Source: Halomonas meridiana
GTDB lineage: Bacteria > Pseudomonadota > Gammaproteobacteria > Pseudomonadales > Halomonadaceae
Assembly: GCF_009846525.1 (NCBI RefSeq)
Contig: NZ_CP024621.1
Location: 1,860,001 to 1,924,000 of the forward strand
Reading direction: 5' to 3'
Length of the DNA stretch: 64,000 nt
The position numbers and the translations under genes were made by a program. Position 1 is the stretch's first letter. Each line of letters starts with the position of its first letter. The notes under the pieces were generated by a model that was not told where the DNA came from, did no database searches, and saw only the letters and a program-made list of their open reading frames with translations. This document shows, piece after piece, positions 35,480-44,793 of this stretch.

Positions 35480-37108
35480 TTATAAAAATTCGTGGATATC
35501 CCTGAGGGTTTCTTCGAGGGTAGGGGGACGAGGGCCGATAACCCAATACCGATTAGAGCCGCGTTTTCCATTGCTGTAACACGTAATTCTCTGCGCTTCT
35601 AACAGGGGAGCAATGCGCTTCAATGCAGAACCTAGGCCACGTGGTTCACGAGGCCATTTGCTTTCACTGGCCCATATAGGCTGATGTTCTGCCAAAGTGG
35701 CAAACCAAGCTTTTACGGGTTTTTCGATAGCTTCCTTAATGTCATTTTTGCTAATGTAATCAACGATTGCTTGGGCAACCGGTTCTTCCTCTGTCATTTC
35801 ACAAAGCCTTTCTTTCCAATACGCGTCGTACTGAAGCCAAAAAAGTGTGTCGCTTCTGGTCAGTGCTATAGAGACAATAACGCCAATGCGACAGAAATCC
35901 CGCCATTTTGCAGGTACTTCACGCTCTATTCTCATCCGCCCTGCCTGTGAATGCACCTTGCCAAGTAGTGTAAGCAATGCATTGAATATGGGGGTTTGGA
36001 GCCTGTCTGTCATTCTCTGCTGCTTAGGTATTGAAAAGGCTGGGCTAACTTGTTGAGTATGAGAAATAGGGGGCATTTCCAAACTCAATGTCACGTCAGA
36101 CAAAGCATCATATGTGATGATGGGTTCGGAACTGCTTAAAATGCAGGTGCGTGAAACCATGAGGGTGGAAGTGCTTTCATGGCAGCCTACTGGTTTCCAA
36201 TTTAAAGGTGTTTTACGTAGGTAATCAAATAACCGGCGCTGTACCACAGGGCTAAGGCTGTCTTCGATGTCTTCTAAACTGATGGCATGATGTCGCCAAG
36301 CACATCTATCAATTTCTTTGACAGTTTTAGGGATGTCACGAATGGCTGTTTCCTTACGAACTGGATCGACTAAATTTTTAATGAGTTGCTGTAATTTTGA
36401 TGCATCGCTGCTGCGTTCTCCGGTTATCTCTAATGCTAGCTGTTGTTTATCTGGCATCAAGCATAGAACTAAATAGGTATAGATCAAAAGCTCTCTATCC
36501 TTTGGGAGAGTGATATAGGATTCGATTGCTTTTAAGTCCTTGATGTCTCCCTGTATGGAGGGAGCCTGGAAAGACCGACTATTGCTGGGATGCCAATATG
36601 GACAGAGGTTCTGAGGCTGAGTCATGATTTCCTGTCCAGTTGGAAACATCATTACCGTGCCATTTAGTTCAATATAGCGCTCAAGGTTTTGACCTAGCCA
36701 GGTGCGTCCGTGACCGATAAGCTGCGGACTGGCTGGTTCATTGAGAATTACATCCAATGCATCCAGTATGCTTCGTTCAGTGACATCACGCTGGCTGTAA
36801 TCTGCCACGATTTTCTTGATGAGTGGTGCAACTATCTCTGTTTCTGGTATCAAAACAGGCCCACCATCAATGGGCATCAGGAAATGAGCTCCATCAGGAG
36901 TCACTACATGCCGATAGTGTGCGTTAATAATCCACCTGACTAGGTTTACCTTAGATACTCTGGCTGTTCTACCACTGCTGGATTGAAGTTGTGGAGACAC
37001 ATTTGAAGGGATATTGGAGCCAGTAATGGTGGGGGGTTGGTAGCCGTTTGATAGCTCTTGTCTAGTGCCGTAGACGAAGAGAGATGGATAGGTAGTTTGA
37101 TTACTCAT
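35480..37108 (-). CDS. D5/primase-helicase-like protein with lost Walker A motif
   Basis: A 542-residue protein. The central part (about 205-300) resembles the AAA+ ATPase of phage and plasmid primase-helicases. ELLIYTYLVLCLMPDKQQLA, then ITGERSSDASKLQQLIKNLV occupies the place of a normal TGEQGSGKST P-loop, and KTVKEIDRCAWRHHAISLED sits where motif B is expected. The Lys-Ser/Thr of Walker A is missing, so ATP hydrolysis is doubtful. The C terminus (GLGSALKRIAPLLEAQRITC) looks like a winged helix. GGAG precedes the ATG. It is divergent from the Gp2-like gene across an AT-rich spacer, suggesting a replication module. Confidence 0.6.
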   Translation of the reverse strand: MSNQTTYPSLFVYGTRQELSNGYQPPTITGSNIPSNVSPQLQSSSGRTARVSKVNLVRWIINAHYRHVVTPDGAHFLMPIDGGPVLIPETEIVAPLIKKIVADYSQRDVTERSILDALDVILNEPASPQLIGHGRTWLGQNLERYIELNGTVMMFPTGQEIMTQPQNLCPYWHPSNSRSFQAPSIQGDIKDLKAIESYITLPKDRELLIYTYLVLCLMPDKQQLALEITGERSSDASKLQQLIKNLVDPVRKETAIRDIPKTVKEIDRCAWRHHAISLEDIEDSLSPVVQRRLFDYLRKTPLNWKPVGCHESTSTLMVSRTCILSSSEPIITYDALSDVTLSLEMPPISHTQQVSPAFSIPKQQRMTDRLQTPIFNALLTLLGKVHSQAGRMRIEREVPAKWRDFCRIGVIVSIALTRSDTLFWLQYDAYWKERLCEMTEEEPVAQAIVDYISKNDIKEAIEKPVKAWFATLAEHQPIWASESKWPREPRGLGSALKRIAPLLEAQRITCYSNGKRGSNRYWVIGPRPPTLEETLRDIHEFL

Positions 37109-37844
37109 GCGTTACTCCCAAATCTCGATTTAATGAATGCCAAAATAGCAACCGGTGTGTTGCTGTTTTTCTATGCCTAAGCTTAACAGTCGTTTGAGGG
37201 GTGTGGTTTGATGTTTTTTCATGAAAATTTAAAAGGATGTTGGACTGTATAAGACATTAATGAACCTTTTTATTGATTAATGTACGTTCAATGATCATTA
37301 AAATTATTCATGTTGAAATTTTTGTGAAGAAATTTAGTTGATTGACTTGACGGGGTGTATTAGCTTGAGAGGCTGAGTGAGTATGGATAGATAATACTGA
37401 TTGCCTTGATTATTTGAATTAAATAATAATTGGCAATCTTTTTAAAATTATCAACATTAAATGGATTTATTTTATATTTTAAAATGTACTTTTATGCTTA
37501 GTAAAACCATCGAAAAGCCTGTTAGTGGAGGGCTTTAAGGGCTAAGTTATGAGTTGGTTAAGGGCTAGATTAATGACGGTAATATTATTATGGCTTTATA
37601 AAGAGTGATTATATTGACTATGGAGGGAGGCATTAAGGCCGACGACCTTATACCTGATCGATAGAGGGATGTCCAAGCTATTAGTTTATTTAATATTTAT
37701 TCCTTAAATAAATTATTGTTATTAAAGGGGGAGGGGCGATTAGTGACGGGTTCAGACTAGCTCTTTAATCATTACACCCCTCTGCAAACATAAATATGGC
37801 TATTTAGCCATACATAATCCTGTGAATAAGGAAGGAAATTCATT
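37109..37844. other. AT-rich intergenic region, possible replication origin
   Basis: About 735 bp, much richer in A+T than its surroundings (for example 37400-37500 and 37680-37725), between the D5-like gene and the Gp2-like Rep gene. AT-rich spacers beside Rep genes often contain origins and promoters. No iterons were recognised by eye. Role inferred. Confidence 0.35.
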
Positions 37845-38549
37845 ATGAATACTGCTATATACAACGTTGGTCAACAGTTGCGTAAGCGCCATCCCGAAAA
37901 TCCCGCTCTGAAGCTATGGTGGGAAAACTATTACCATGGCATGTGGGTGCAAACACAGAAAGGGCCGCTGATCGAAAATTATCTAATTAAATTGTTGGAT
38001 GTTATGAGCAAAGCACGAAAGGACTGCAACCGTATCTTCGCTGTTCGTATTGATCTTCACTTTCCAAGCGGTATTCAAACAGGCGTGATTGATCTACAAA
38101 ACACTATCATCAGTACTTTCATGTATCACTTCCAGTTAGAGTTGGATCAAGCAAGTACAAAGTATACGCACAAGCTCCGCAATGTGTGGTGTCGTGAGCA
38201 AGGTTCTAGTGTAAACCCTCATTTTCATCTTCTTTTACTGCTTAACGGGGATGCCTATAACGGCCTTGGATATATGGACAAGACTCCCTCTGGTGATTAT
38301 GAATATAACAACTTGTTTCATCGTATCGTTAGGGCATGGTCAAGGGCCATAAACTATGCCCAGGAGTGCATGGAGGGGCTGATTCAAGTGCCGAAAAAGC
38401 CCGTTATTAACGAATTGGCTACATGGTTTTTTCATAGTAATGATCAAGCTGCATTCGCCGAGGTGTTTGGGGCGGCAAGTTATCTGTGTAAAGCAGCGAC
38501 TAAACCTATCGGGCAGGGTGTACATTGCTTTGATGGTAGTCGTAAGTAG
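37845..38549 (+). CDS. Inovirus Gp2-like replication protein (YagK/YfjJ family)
   Basis: A 234-residue protein of the inovirus Gp2/YagK/YfjJ family. It has an HUH-like motif NPHFHLLLLLNGD at about 124-136, an arginine-rich region before it (FAVRIDLHFPSG), and the C-terminal SYLCKAATKPI with a candidate Tyr nucleophile and Lys. Such proteins are thought to nick DNA for rolling-circle-type replication in phages and satellite-like islands. AAGGAAG lies upstream of the ATG. Confidence 0.8.
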   Translation: MNTAIYNVGQQLRKRHPENPALKLWWENYYHGMWVQTQKGPLIENYLIKLLDVMSKARKDCNRIFAVRIDLHFPSGIQTGVIDLQNTIISTFMYHFQLELDQASTKYTHKLRNVWCREQGSSVNPHFHLLLLLNGDAYNGLGYMDKTPSGDYEYNNLFHRIVRAWSRAINYAQECMEGLIQVPKKPVINELATWFFHSNDQAAFAEVFGAASYLCKAATKPIGQGVHCFDGSRK

Positions 38550-38755
38550 CAAATAAGAATGTGTCAATTTAAGTATTACTTTGCCATTAGGATGAGAGGT
38601 CAGCTGCTGCTAAAATAGCAGACGCTAAGGCTAAGAAAGAATTCTTTTTTTCACATGAAAAAGTAATTTCTCCATATGGTGAACATGTTGTTTGATATTG
38701 TTATGGAGGCCAGAGCTAGCTCTGGCCCATACTCTCGCTCATTAAATTTTTTTGA

Positions 38756-39586
38756 TTAACGGAAAGTGAAATTTACTTTCCGCATTTTGTGAGGTTCAGG
38801 AACTGGCTGTATTCCGTTCTCGTTATAAATTTTTCTAAGTCGTGGTTCTGTAAAAATTAGTTTACGAATTTTTTCACTAAGTAAGTCGATATCATCGGGT
38901 AAGGGTAGAGAATATTCTTGAATCAGGGGGTGTAGTACGCTAGCAATAACGGGTGCAGCTAAATCGTAACGCTCCCATCCGCCTGAAGGACGGTGCTTGC
39001 TAAGTGCCCCTTTAATTAGGGCCCTAAGCATTACTTCTTTCTCATCCTTGATCTCTTGTTTGGCTTGATTGGCTTTTTCTTGGCGTGCCGCAGGAGAGTT
39101 GTCTCGAAAATCTTTTAACATGCGCCATGCTGTAGCATGTTGATAGGCACAAGCGAAAGACTTTGCTATTTTTGTATATTCATCCCGTAACATCAGCTGA
39201 CGTCGATTATCTTCATTAATATTCTCATAAATTTTAGGAATCCAGTTTTGATTAAGGTGGCTAACAAAAGCTATTTGACGTAACGCAATACTTAAATGGT
39301 TATCGATCTTTTTCTGAAAATCATCTTTTTTTCTTGGTAATGATGAGTTTATAGGCACTTCCCAATCGTTCATTGGGTCAGGGCTGCGTCCCATAGCTTG
39401 CTGAAGTGCAGTGTGCCATTGCTCTTCGTGATCAATAGCATCTTTCTCACTTTTTGGCTGTTCATGAAGAAGAGCATCACCTAAGTCAGTCGCCATCTTA
39501 TCGACTTCGGCCATTAGGTCTTTCAGTGCTTGTGTGTCCTGCAGTCCACGATGGTGTTGCTGCTCATCTGTCTCACTTCTGCTCAT
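38756..39586 (-). CDS. Hypothetical protein of the satellite module
   Basis: A 276-residue hydrophilic, mostly helical protein with a charged N terminus and a Lys/Glu-rich central stretch (QEKANQAKQEIKDEKEVML). No recognised domain. GAGG 8 nt upstream of ATG 39586 is preferred over the longer frame to 39628. Located between the Gp2-like gene and the divergent AlpA gene, so probably part of the same mobile module. Confidence 0.6.
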   Translation of the reverse strand: MSRSETDEQQHHRGLQDTQALKDLMAEVDKMATDLGDALLHEQPKSEKDAIDHEEQWHTALQQAMGRSPDPMNDWEVPINSSLPRKKDDFQKKIDNHLSIALRQIAFVSHLNQNWIPKIYENINEDNRRQLMLRDEYTKIAKSFACAYQHATAWRMLKDFRDNSPAARQEKANQAKQEIKDEKEVMLRALIKGALSKHRPSGGWERYDLAAPVIASVLHPLIQEYSLPLPDDIDLLSEKIRKLIFTEPRLRKIYNENGIQPVPEPHKMRKVNFTFR

Positions 39587-39763
39587 AGTCTGCACCTCTT
39601 TTGGATTATAGATTTTTTTAAAAGTCAATACCGCAACCTAAATTCGTTCTGAGTTTAGGTCTTACTGTATCCACATAATGCTCCCAGCGCGAACATAGCA
39701 GCGGTCAACGTCTGGTGAAGTCATCAGACGATACCCGTTCATTTGTTGTTGTGAGGATACGCA

Positions 39764-40045
39764 ATGCATAACCAAATCAATTGCTTGAAAAGCTTTAACA
39801 CTGACTCGCAACTTTCCGCATGTGGCGAGGTAAGGTATCAGCACAAGTCTATGCTCAGGCTGCCAGAGGTCATTAGGCGCACTGGGCTATCCAGATCAAC
39901 CATTTACAATAAATTAGATAAAAACTCTCCCAATTACGACCCTTCATTCCCCAGGCAGGCCAAACTTGGGGGGAGGGCAGTAGCATGGGACGAAGAGGAG
40001 CTTGACTGCTGGATTCGAACCCAGCTGAGTGCGCGGCATCATTAA
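39764..40045 (+). CDS. AlpA family transcriptional regulator
   Basis: A 93-residue protein whose part from residue 30 is a classic AlpA/MerR-like helix-turn-helix (MLRLPEVIRRTGLSRSTIYN, FPRQAKLGGRAVAWDEEELD). AlpA regulators control excision or integrase genes of P4-like elements. GAGGA 6 nt upstream supports ATG 39764; an internal ATG at 39851 begins exactly at the domain and is a possible alternative start. It lies between the satellite module and the restriction operon. Confidence 0.85.
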   Translation: MHNQINCLKSFNTDSQLSACGEVRYQHKSMLRLPEVIRRTGLSRSTIYNKLDKNSPNYDPSFPRQAKLGGRAVAWDEEELDCWIRTQLSARHH

Positions 40046-40222
40046 GTTGTGTCGGATCGTACTGGCGCGGCTAGGCAAATTATACGGTGATGTGTAGCCG
40101 CACCGTCGAACGCTCGATAAATGCACTCTTTGTCTAAGCGGCGATGCCATAGGGTACTCAGCTGCGAACCTAGGTGTGTATGATAGTGTCCATCAATTTT
40201 TACTGAATATGGGGAAGCATCC

Positions 40223-42199
40223 GTGAACACGGAAAGTCACTCTCAGCTTGCTGCTTTTATCTGGTCGGTCGCTGACCTATTACGCGGCGATTTCAAACAG
40301 TCCCAGTATGGCCGCATCATTCTGCCGTTTACGCTGCTGCGCCGCCTGGAGTGCGTCTTAGAGCCTACCAAGGCCGATGTGCTGAAAGCCGCTGAATACC
40401 ATCAGAACAAGCCTGAGGCAGTGCGTGAGAAGCTGTTGCTGCGCGCAGCCAACCAGCCGTTTTTCAATGCGTCACCCTTTAGCTTAATCAGCCTGTCTGA
40501 CACCCAGACCAGCGACGACCTGATGAGCTATGTGCAGTCGTTCAGCCAGAGCGCGCGGGAGATTTTCGAGCACTTCGAGTTCGAGAGCTTTGTTCAGCAG
40601 CTCAGCGCCAATAACCTGCTCTATAAGGTCGTGCAGCAGTTCGCGTCCATTGACCTAAGCCCAGTGCGGGTAAGCAACCACGGCATGGGCGGCATCTTTG
40701 AAGAACTAATTCGGAGGTTCGCCGAAAGCTCCAACGAAACCGCGGGTGAGCACTTCACGCCCCGCGATATCGTTCACTTGACCACATCGCTAGTGCTGAC
40801 TGGGCAAGAGGCCAAACTCAAGCCCAACAGCATCGTCACCGTGTATGACCCAACGGCGGGCACCGGCGGCTTTCTTTCCGAAAGCGACGACTACATTCAG
40901 CAGGTCAGCCAGAATGTCACCGTCTCGTTGCACGGGCAGGAGCTGAACCCCGAGTCTTACGCTATTTGTAAGGGCGATATGCTGGTCAAGGGGCAGGAGG
41001 TCGAGCAGGTCAAGTTGGGCAATACGCTCTCGGATGACCAGCTGGCAGGCGAGCACTTTGACTATATGCTTTCTAACCCGCCGTTTGGCGTAGAGTGGAA
41101 GAAGGTACAGAAGCAAGTCACTGACGAGCACAAGCACCGTGGCTATGATGGCCGCTTTGGCCCTGGCTTACCGCGTGTCTCTGACGGTTCGCTGCTGTTT
41201 TTGATGCATCTGGTGGCCAAAATGCGTTCCCGCCAAGACGGCGGCTCGCGTATAGGCATCATCCTCAACGGCTCACCGCTGTTTACCGGCGGGGCAGGCA
41301 GTGGGGAATCTGAAATTCGCCGCTACCTGCTGCAACATGACATGGTGGAAGCCATCATCGGCCTGCCCACCGATATGTTCTATAACACCGGCATTGCCAC
41401 CTATATATGGGTGCTTTCCAACAACAAGCCCGCCGAGCGTAAAGGCAAAGTACAGCTAATTAACGCCACTAGCCGGGCCAGCAAGATGCGCAAGTCGCTA
41501 GGCAGCAAACGCCAATACATTACCGACCGAGATATTGACGATATCGTGCGCCTTTACGGAGCCTTTGAAGAGAACGACGAGAGCAAAATTTTCCCGGTGG
41601 AAACCTTTGGCTATCGGCGTATCACTGTTGAGCGGCCGCTGCGCCTGAACTTTGAAGCCAGCGACGAACGCCTAGCCAAGCTGGACAACGAAAAAGCCAT
41701 TCAGAAGCTAGATGACGGCGAGCAGTCCGCACTAAAAGCCGCCTGCGAGCAATTAGGTGAGCAGCGCTACAACAATCGTAAAGCGTTTACCAAGGCCCTG
41801 AATGCAGCGCTCAAGGCTAAAGGCTTAAAAGTGGGCGCCCCCGTACAGAAGGCCATTCTCAATGCGCTTTCTCAGCGCGATCCGGACGCCGATATCTGCC
41901 TGGACAAGCAAGGCAACCCCGAGCCAGACACCAGCCTGCGCGATAACGAAAACGTGCCCTATGGTGAATCGGTATATGACTACTTTGATCGGGAAGTAAA
42001 ACCCCACGTACCGGATGCCTGGATCGACGACAACAAGCGCGATGAGCTGGATGGCCGCATCGGCATTGTCGGCTTCGAGATTCCTTTCAACCGCCATTTC
42101 TACCAGTTCACGCCACCGCGCCCACTGGAAGAGATAGACGCCGACCTCAAAGCCTGCACTGACAAGATCAAGCAGATGATCGAGGAGCTATCGGCATGA
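40223..42199 (+). CDS. hsdM: Type I restriction-modification methyltransferase subunit HsdM
   Basis: A 658-residue N6-adenine methyltransferase. An HsdM N-terminal helical domain (about 7-150) precedes the catalytic domain with the SAM motif DPTAGTGGF (209-217) and the catalytic NPPF (285-288); the C-terminal 200 residues are an extended helical region. It forms the modification complex with HsdS. The GTG start at 40223 has a GGGGAAG ribosome site about 8 nt upstream. hsdS overlaps its end by 4 nt. Confidence 0.95.
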   Translation: MNTESHSQLAAFIWSVADLLRGDFKQSQYGRIILPFTLLRRLECVLEPTKADVLKAAEYHQNKPEAVREKLLLRAANQPFFNASPFSLISLSDTQTSDDLMSYVQSFSQSAREIFEHFEFESFVQQLSANNLLYKVVQQFASIDLSPVRVSNHGMGGIFEELIRRFAESSNETAGEHFTPRDIVHLTTSLVLTGQEAKLKPNSIVTVYDPTAGTGGFLSESDDYIQQVSQNVTVSLHGQELNPESYAICKGDMLVKGQEVEQVKLGNTLSDDQLAGEHFDYMLSNPPFGVEWKKVQKQVTDEHKHRGYDGRFGPGLPRVSDGSLLFLMHLVAKMRSRQDGGSRIGIILNGSPLFTGGAGSGESEIRRYLLQHDMVEAIIGLPTDMFYNTGIATYIWVLSNNKPAERKGKVQLINATSRASKMRKSLGSKRQYITDRDIDDIVRLYGAFEENDESKIFPVETFGYRRITVERPLRLNFEASDERLAKLDNEKAIQKLDDGEQSALKAACEQLGEQRYNNRKAFTKALNAALKAKGLKVGAPVQKAILNALSQRDPDADICLDKQGNPEPDTSLRDNENVPYGESVYDYFDREVKPHVPDAWIDDNKRDELDGRIGIVGFEIPFNRHFYQFTPPRPLEEIDADLKACTDKIKQMIEELSA

Positions 42200-43482
42200 G
42201 CTATCCCGCTTATCCTGAATACAAGGATTCCGGCGTTGAGTGGCTAGGGGAGGTGCCAGCGCATTGGGATGTAACACCAGTAAGGGCTTTTGTTGAAGAG
42301 CGAACAGCGAAGAATCCTAGTGGCGACGATGAAAACTATCTATCGCTGATGGCCAATGTTGGTGTTATCCCATATGCAGAAAAGGGTGATGTCGGCAATA
42401 AAAAACCAGATGATCTTTCCAAATGCAAAAAAGTAGATATTGGTGACTTGGTCATCAATAGTATGAACTACGGTATTGGTTCGTATGGCCTTTCTGGACT
42501 AAAAGGGGTGTGCAGCCCTGTTTACATTGTCCTACGCCCTATGGAGGAAAAGGTACTTCCACGTTATGCGTTAAGGATATTTGAGAATAAAGAGTTCCAG
42601 AAGCTGGCTCAGTCTTTCGGCCAGGGAATTCTGGCACATCGATCTGCCATCGGGTGGGATGACCTAAAAAACATAAAGGTACCGATGCCAGAAACGACGG
42701 AGCAAGCCCAATTCTCAGCCTTCCTCGACCACGAAACCGCCCGTATCGACGCCTTGGTGGAAGAGCAGCAGCGCCTGATCGCGTTGCTCAAGGAAAAGCG
42801 CCAGGCGGTGATTTCTCATGCCGTCACAAAAGGGCTCGACCCTGATGTGCCGATGAAAGACTCTGGGGTGGAGTGGCTGGGGGAAGTGCCGGCGCATTGG
42901 GGCGTACCAAAACTTAAACATTTAGTGCGGATTCGTAATGGACGTGATTACAAAATAGTGGAAGTTGAAAGTGGTGGATACCCGGTAATTGGCTCAGGTG
43001 GTGAGTTTGCTCGGGCTAATGATTTTTTGTATGACGGTGAATCTGTCTTACTAGGAAGGAAAGGGACGATTGATAAGCCCCTGTATATTAATGGCCCTTT
43101 TTGGACTGTTGATACCATGTTTTATACAGAGCTTAGCCAGAGAGTAAACGGACGCTTTCTTTATTATTATGCGACCTGCTTTCAGTTTGGCCAGTATTCA
43201 ACCAATACGGCTCTTCCAAGTATGGCTCAAGAGGATTTAGCCAATATTTATCTAGCTGTCCCTGGGCCTCCTGAACAAATTCTAATCGCCACCTTTCTCG
43301 ACTACGAAACCGCTCGCATCGATTCCTTGGTGGAAGAAGGGAGGTCAGTCGTCAGGCTTTTACAAGAGCGCCGCTCAGCCCTAATCTCTGCCGCCGTCAC
43401 CGGCAAGATCGACGTGCGCGGCTGGCAGCCACCAGAGGATTCGATGTTGACTGGTGAGGCCTCTCAGATGGAGGTTGTATGA
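42196..43482 (+). CDS. hsdS: Type I restriction-modification specificity subunit HsdS
   Basis: A 428-residue HsdS with two target-recognition domains. Each begins with the near-identical YKDSGVEWLGEVPAHW / MKDSGVEWLGEVPAHW (about residues 9 and 215) and ends with FLDHETARIDALVEEQQ / FLDYETARIDSLVEEGR helices, the internal repeat typical of bipartite specificity subunits. It determines the methylated sequence. Coupled to hsdM upstream and to a small gene downstream, both by ATGA overlaps. Confidence 0.95.
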   Translation: MSYPAYPEYKDSGVEWLGEVPAHWDVTPVRAFVEERTAKNPSGDDENYLSLMANVGVIPYAEKGDVGNKKPDDLSKCKKVDIGDLVINSMNYGIGSYGLSGLKGVCSPVYIVLRPMEEKVLPRYALRIFENKEFQKLAQSFGQGILAHRSAIGWDDLKNIKVPMPETTEQAQFSAFLDHETARIDALVEEQQRLIALLKEKRQAVISHAVTKGLDPDVPMKDSGVEWLGEVPAHWGVPKLKHLVRIRNGRDYKIVEVESGGYPVIGSGGEFARANDFLYDGESVLLGRKGTIDKPLYINGPFWTVDTMFYTELSQRVNGRFLYYYATCFQFGQYSTNTALPSMAQEDLANIYLAVPGPPEQILIATFLDYETARIDSLVEEGRSVVRLLQERRSALISAAVTGKIDVRGWQPPEDSMLTGEASQMEVV

Positions 43483-43682
43483 CACAACTTCCACCCGATA
43501 CTCAGGAAATGCTCAACAGCCTTCGCACCGCCGTGGCCGAAACCTTAGAGCGCAAGCGCCGCCTGGGCCAATACGCGGTGTTTTGGCAGGATGGCAAGCC
43601 CGTTTTAATCGGTGAAGACGCACCGTCCAATCCTGACGTCACAACCCCCGACGATAATCAGCAGGCCAAGACGCAACATTGA
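43479..43682 (+). CDS. Small hypothetical protein coupled to hsdS
   Basis: A 67-residue protein (start MTQLPPDTQEMLNSLRTAV, then LERKRRLGQYAVFWQDGKPV) overlapping hsdS by 4 nt. Similar small proteins accompany type I restriction loci in gammaproteobacteria; the role is unknown, possibly an accessory or regulator of the complex. Confidence 0.7.
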   Translation: MTQLPPDTQEMLNSLRTAVAETLERKRRLGQYAVFWQDGKPVLIGEDAPSNPDVTTPDDNQQAKTQH

Positions 43683-43848
43683 TCACTCATTAGTTGATCA
43701 TCGCGATAATCGTCATGTATTGGTATCGCTCTGCTTTTTTTATTTGACGGGTATTTGATAAGCAGTGCCCTTTTATAAGCAAGAATGGGTTATAGATCAT
43801 TTAAATCAACTGCTTATGAATGTATTTCTTTTGACAGGTATGTGATTA

Positions 43849-44793
43849 ATGACACAGGGACGCAGCATCCGGCTGTTTCTAGTGGATGGCACGCCCAATG
43901 GCTTGCTTACCGCCGAAATCATGAACTGGACAGGCCATGTGCTGACTGGACCGCGCACAAAGCTGACAGAGCTAGTGCAGCGGCCCGAGTGCGGCCGCAC
44001 CGGTATCTATTTTCTGGTGGGGCCTGACCTGGAAGGCAGCCCACGCCCACAGGTGTATATCGGCGAAAGTGATGATGTGGGAACACGATTAAAACAGCAT
44101 AACCGGCCAGAAGATAAAGGTGGCAAGGACTTCTGGGAGAAAGTCTGTTTAGTGACCAGCAAGGATCAAAACCTCACCAAAGCCCACGTCAAATATCTGG
44201 AAAGCCTGCTGATCCAGTCAGCAGGCGAGCTAGGGCGCTGCAAGCTGGTCAATGGCACTGCTCATGAGTACATCAACTTGCCCGAATCAGACCGTGCCGA
44301 TATGGCTTTTTTTATGGAGCAGATCCGTACGGTACTGCCGGTACTTGGGCTGGATTTTTTGCGAGGTCGGCCTATGCCATCTCACCCATCGTCGATATTA
44401 AAACCGTCGCCAGCTGCCTCTCCAAAGTTTGTAGCAGAAGTACCTCGTTACGGTATTAAAGCTTACGGGCAAGAACTGGACGGTGAGTTTTACGTGCTGG
44501 AAGGTTCTATCGCGAGAGGTACATGGACAGGTGTTGATGGTGGTTACCAAAGCCTCTATCAGCAGCTATGTGATGAAGGAGTGCTGGTTGAGGACGAGAA
44601 CAAGGTGAGACGTTTCGCCAGCGATTACGCCTTTACTAGCCCGAGTGCCGCTGCTGCAGTGGTGTCAGGTCGAAGTGCCAATGGACGAATACATTGGAAA
44701 TTGGAAGGCACTGGCCAAACATATGGGGCTTGGCAAGACCAGCAGGTGAGTGCTGCGGCCACTCTAGGGAAATCAAGGAGTGAACTAGCGTGA
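43849..44793 (+). CDS. GIY-YIG nuclease family protein with DUF4357-like C terminus
   Basis: A 314-residue protein. Residues about 45-130 form a GIY-YIG endonuclease domain (RTGIYFLVGPD, QVYIGESDDVGTRLKQH, FWEKVCLVTS, KYLESLLIQ). About 245-305 contain a DUF4357-like region (FTSPSAAAAVVSGRSANGR). It is inserted between hsdS and hsdR, followed by a coupled PD-(D/E)XK gene (GTGA overlap). Probably an accessory nuclease in the restriction locus. Confidence 0.85.
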   Translation: MTQGRSIRLFLVDGTPNGLLTAEIMNWTGHVLTGPRTKLTELVQRPECGRTGIYFLVGPDLEGSPRPQVYIGESDDVGTRLKQHNRPEDKGGKDFWEKVCLVTSKDQNLTKAHVKYLESLLIQSAGELGRCKLVNGTAHEYINLPESDRADMAFFMEQIRTVLPVLGLDFLRGRPMPSHPSSILKPSPAASPKFVAEVPRYGIKAYGQELDGEFYVLEGSIARGTWTGVDGGYQSLYQQLCDEGVLVEDENKVRRFASDYAFTSPSAAAAVVSGRSANGRIHWKLEGTGQTYGAWQDQQVSAAATLGKSRSELA

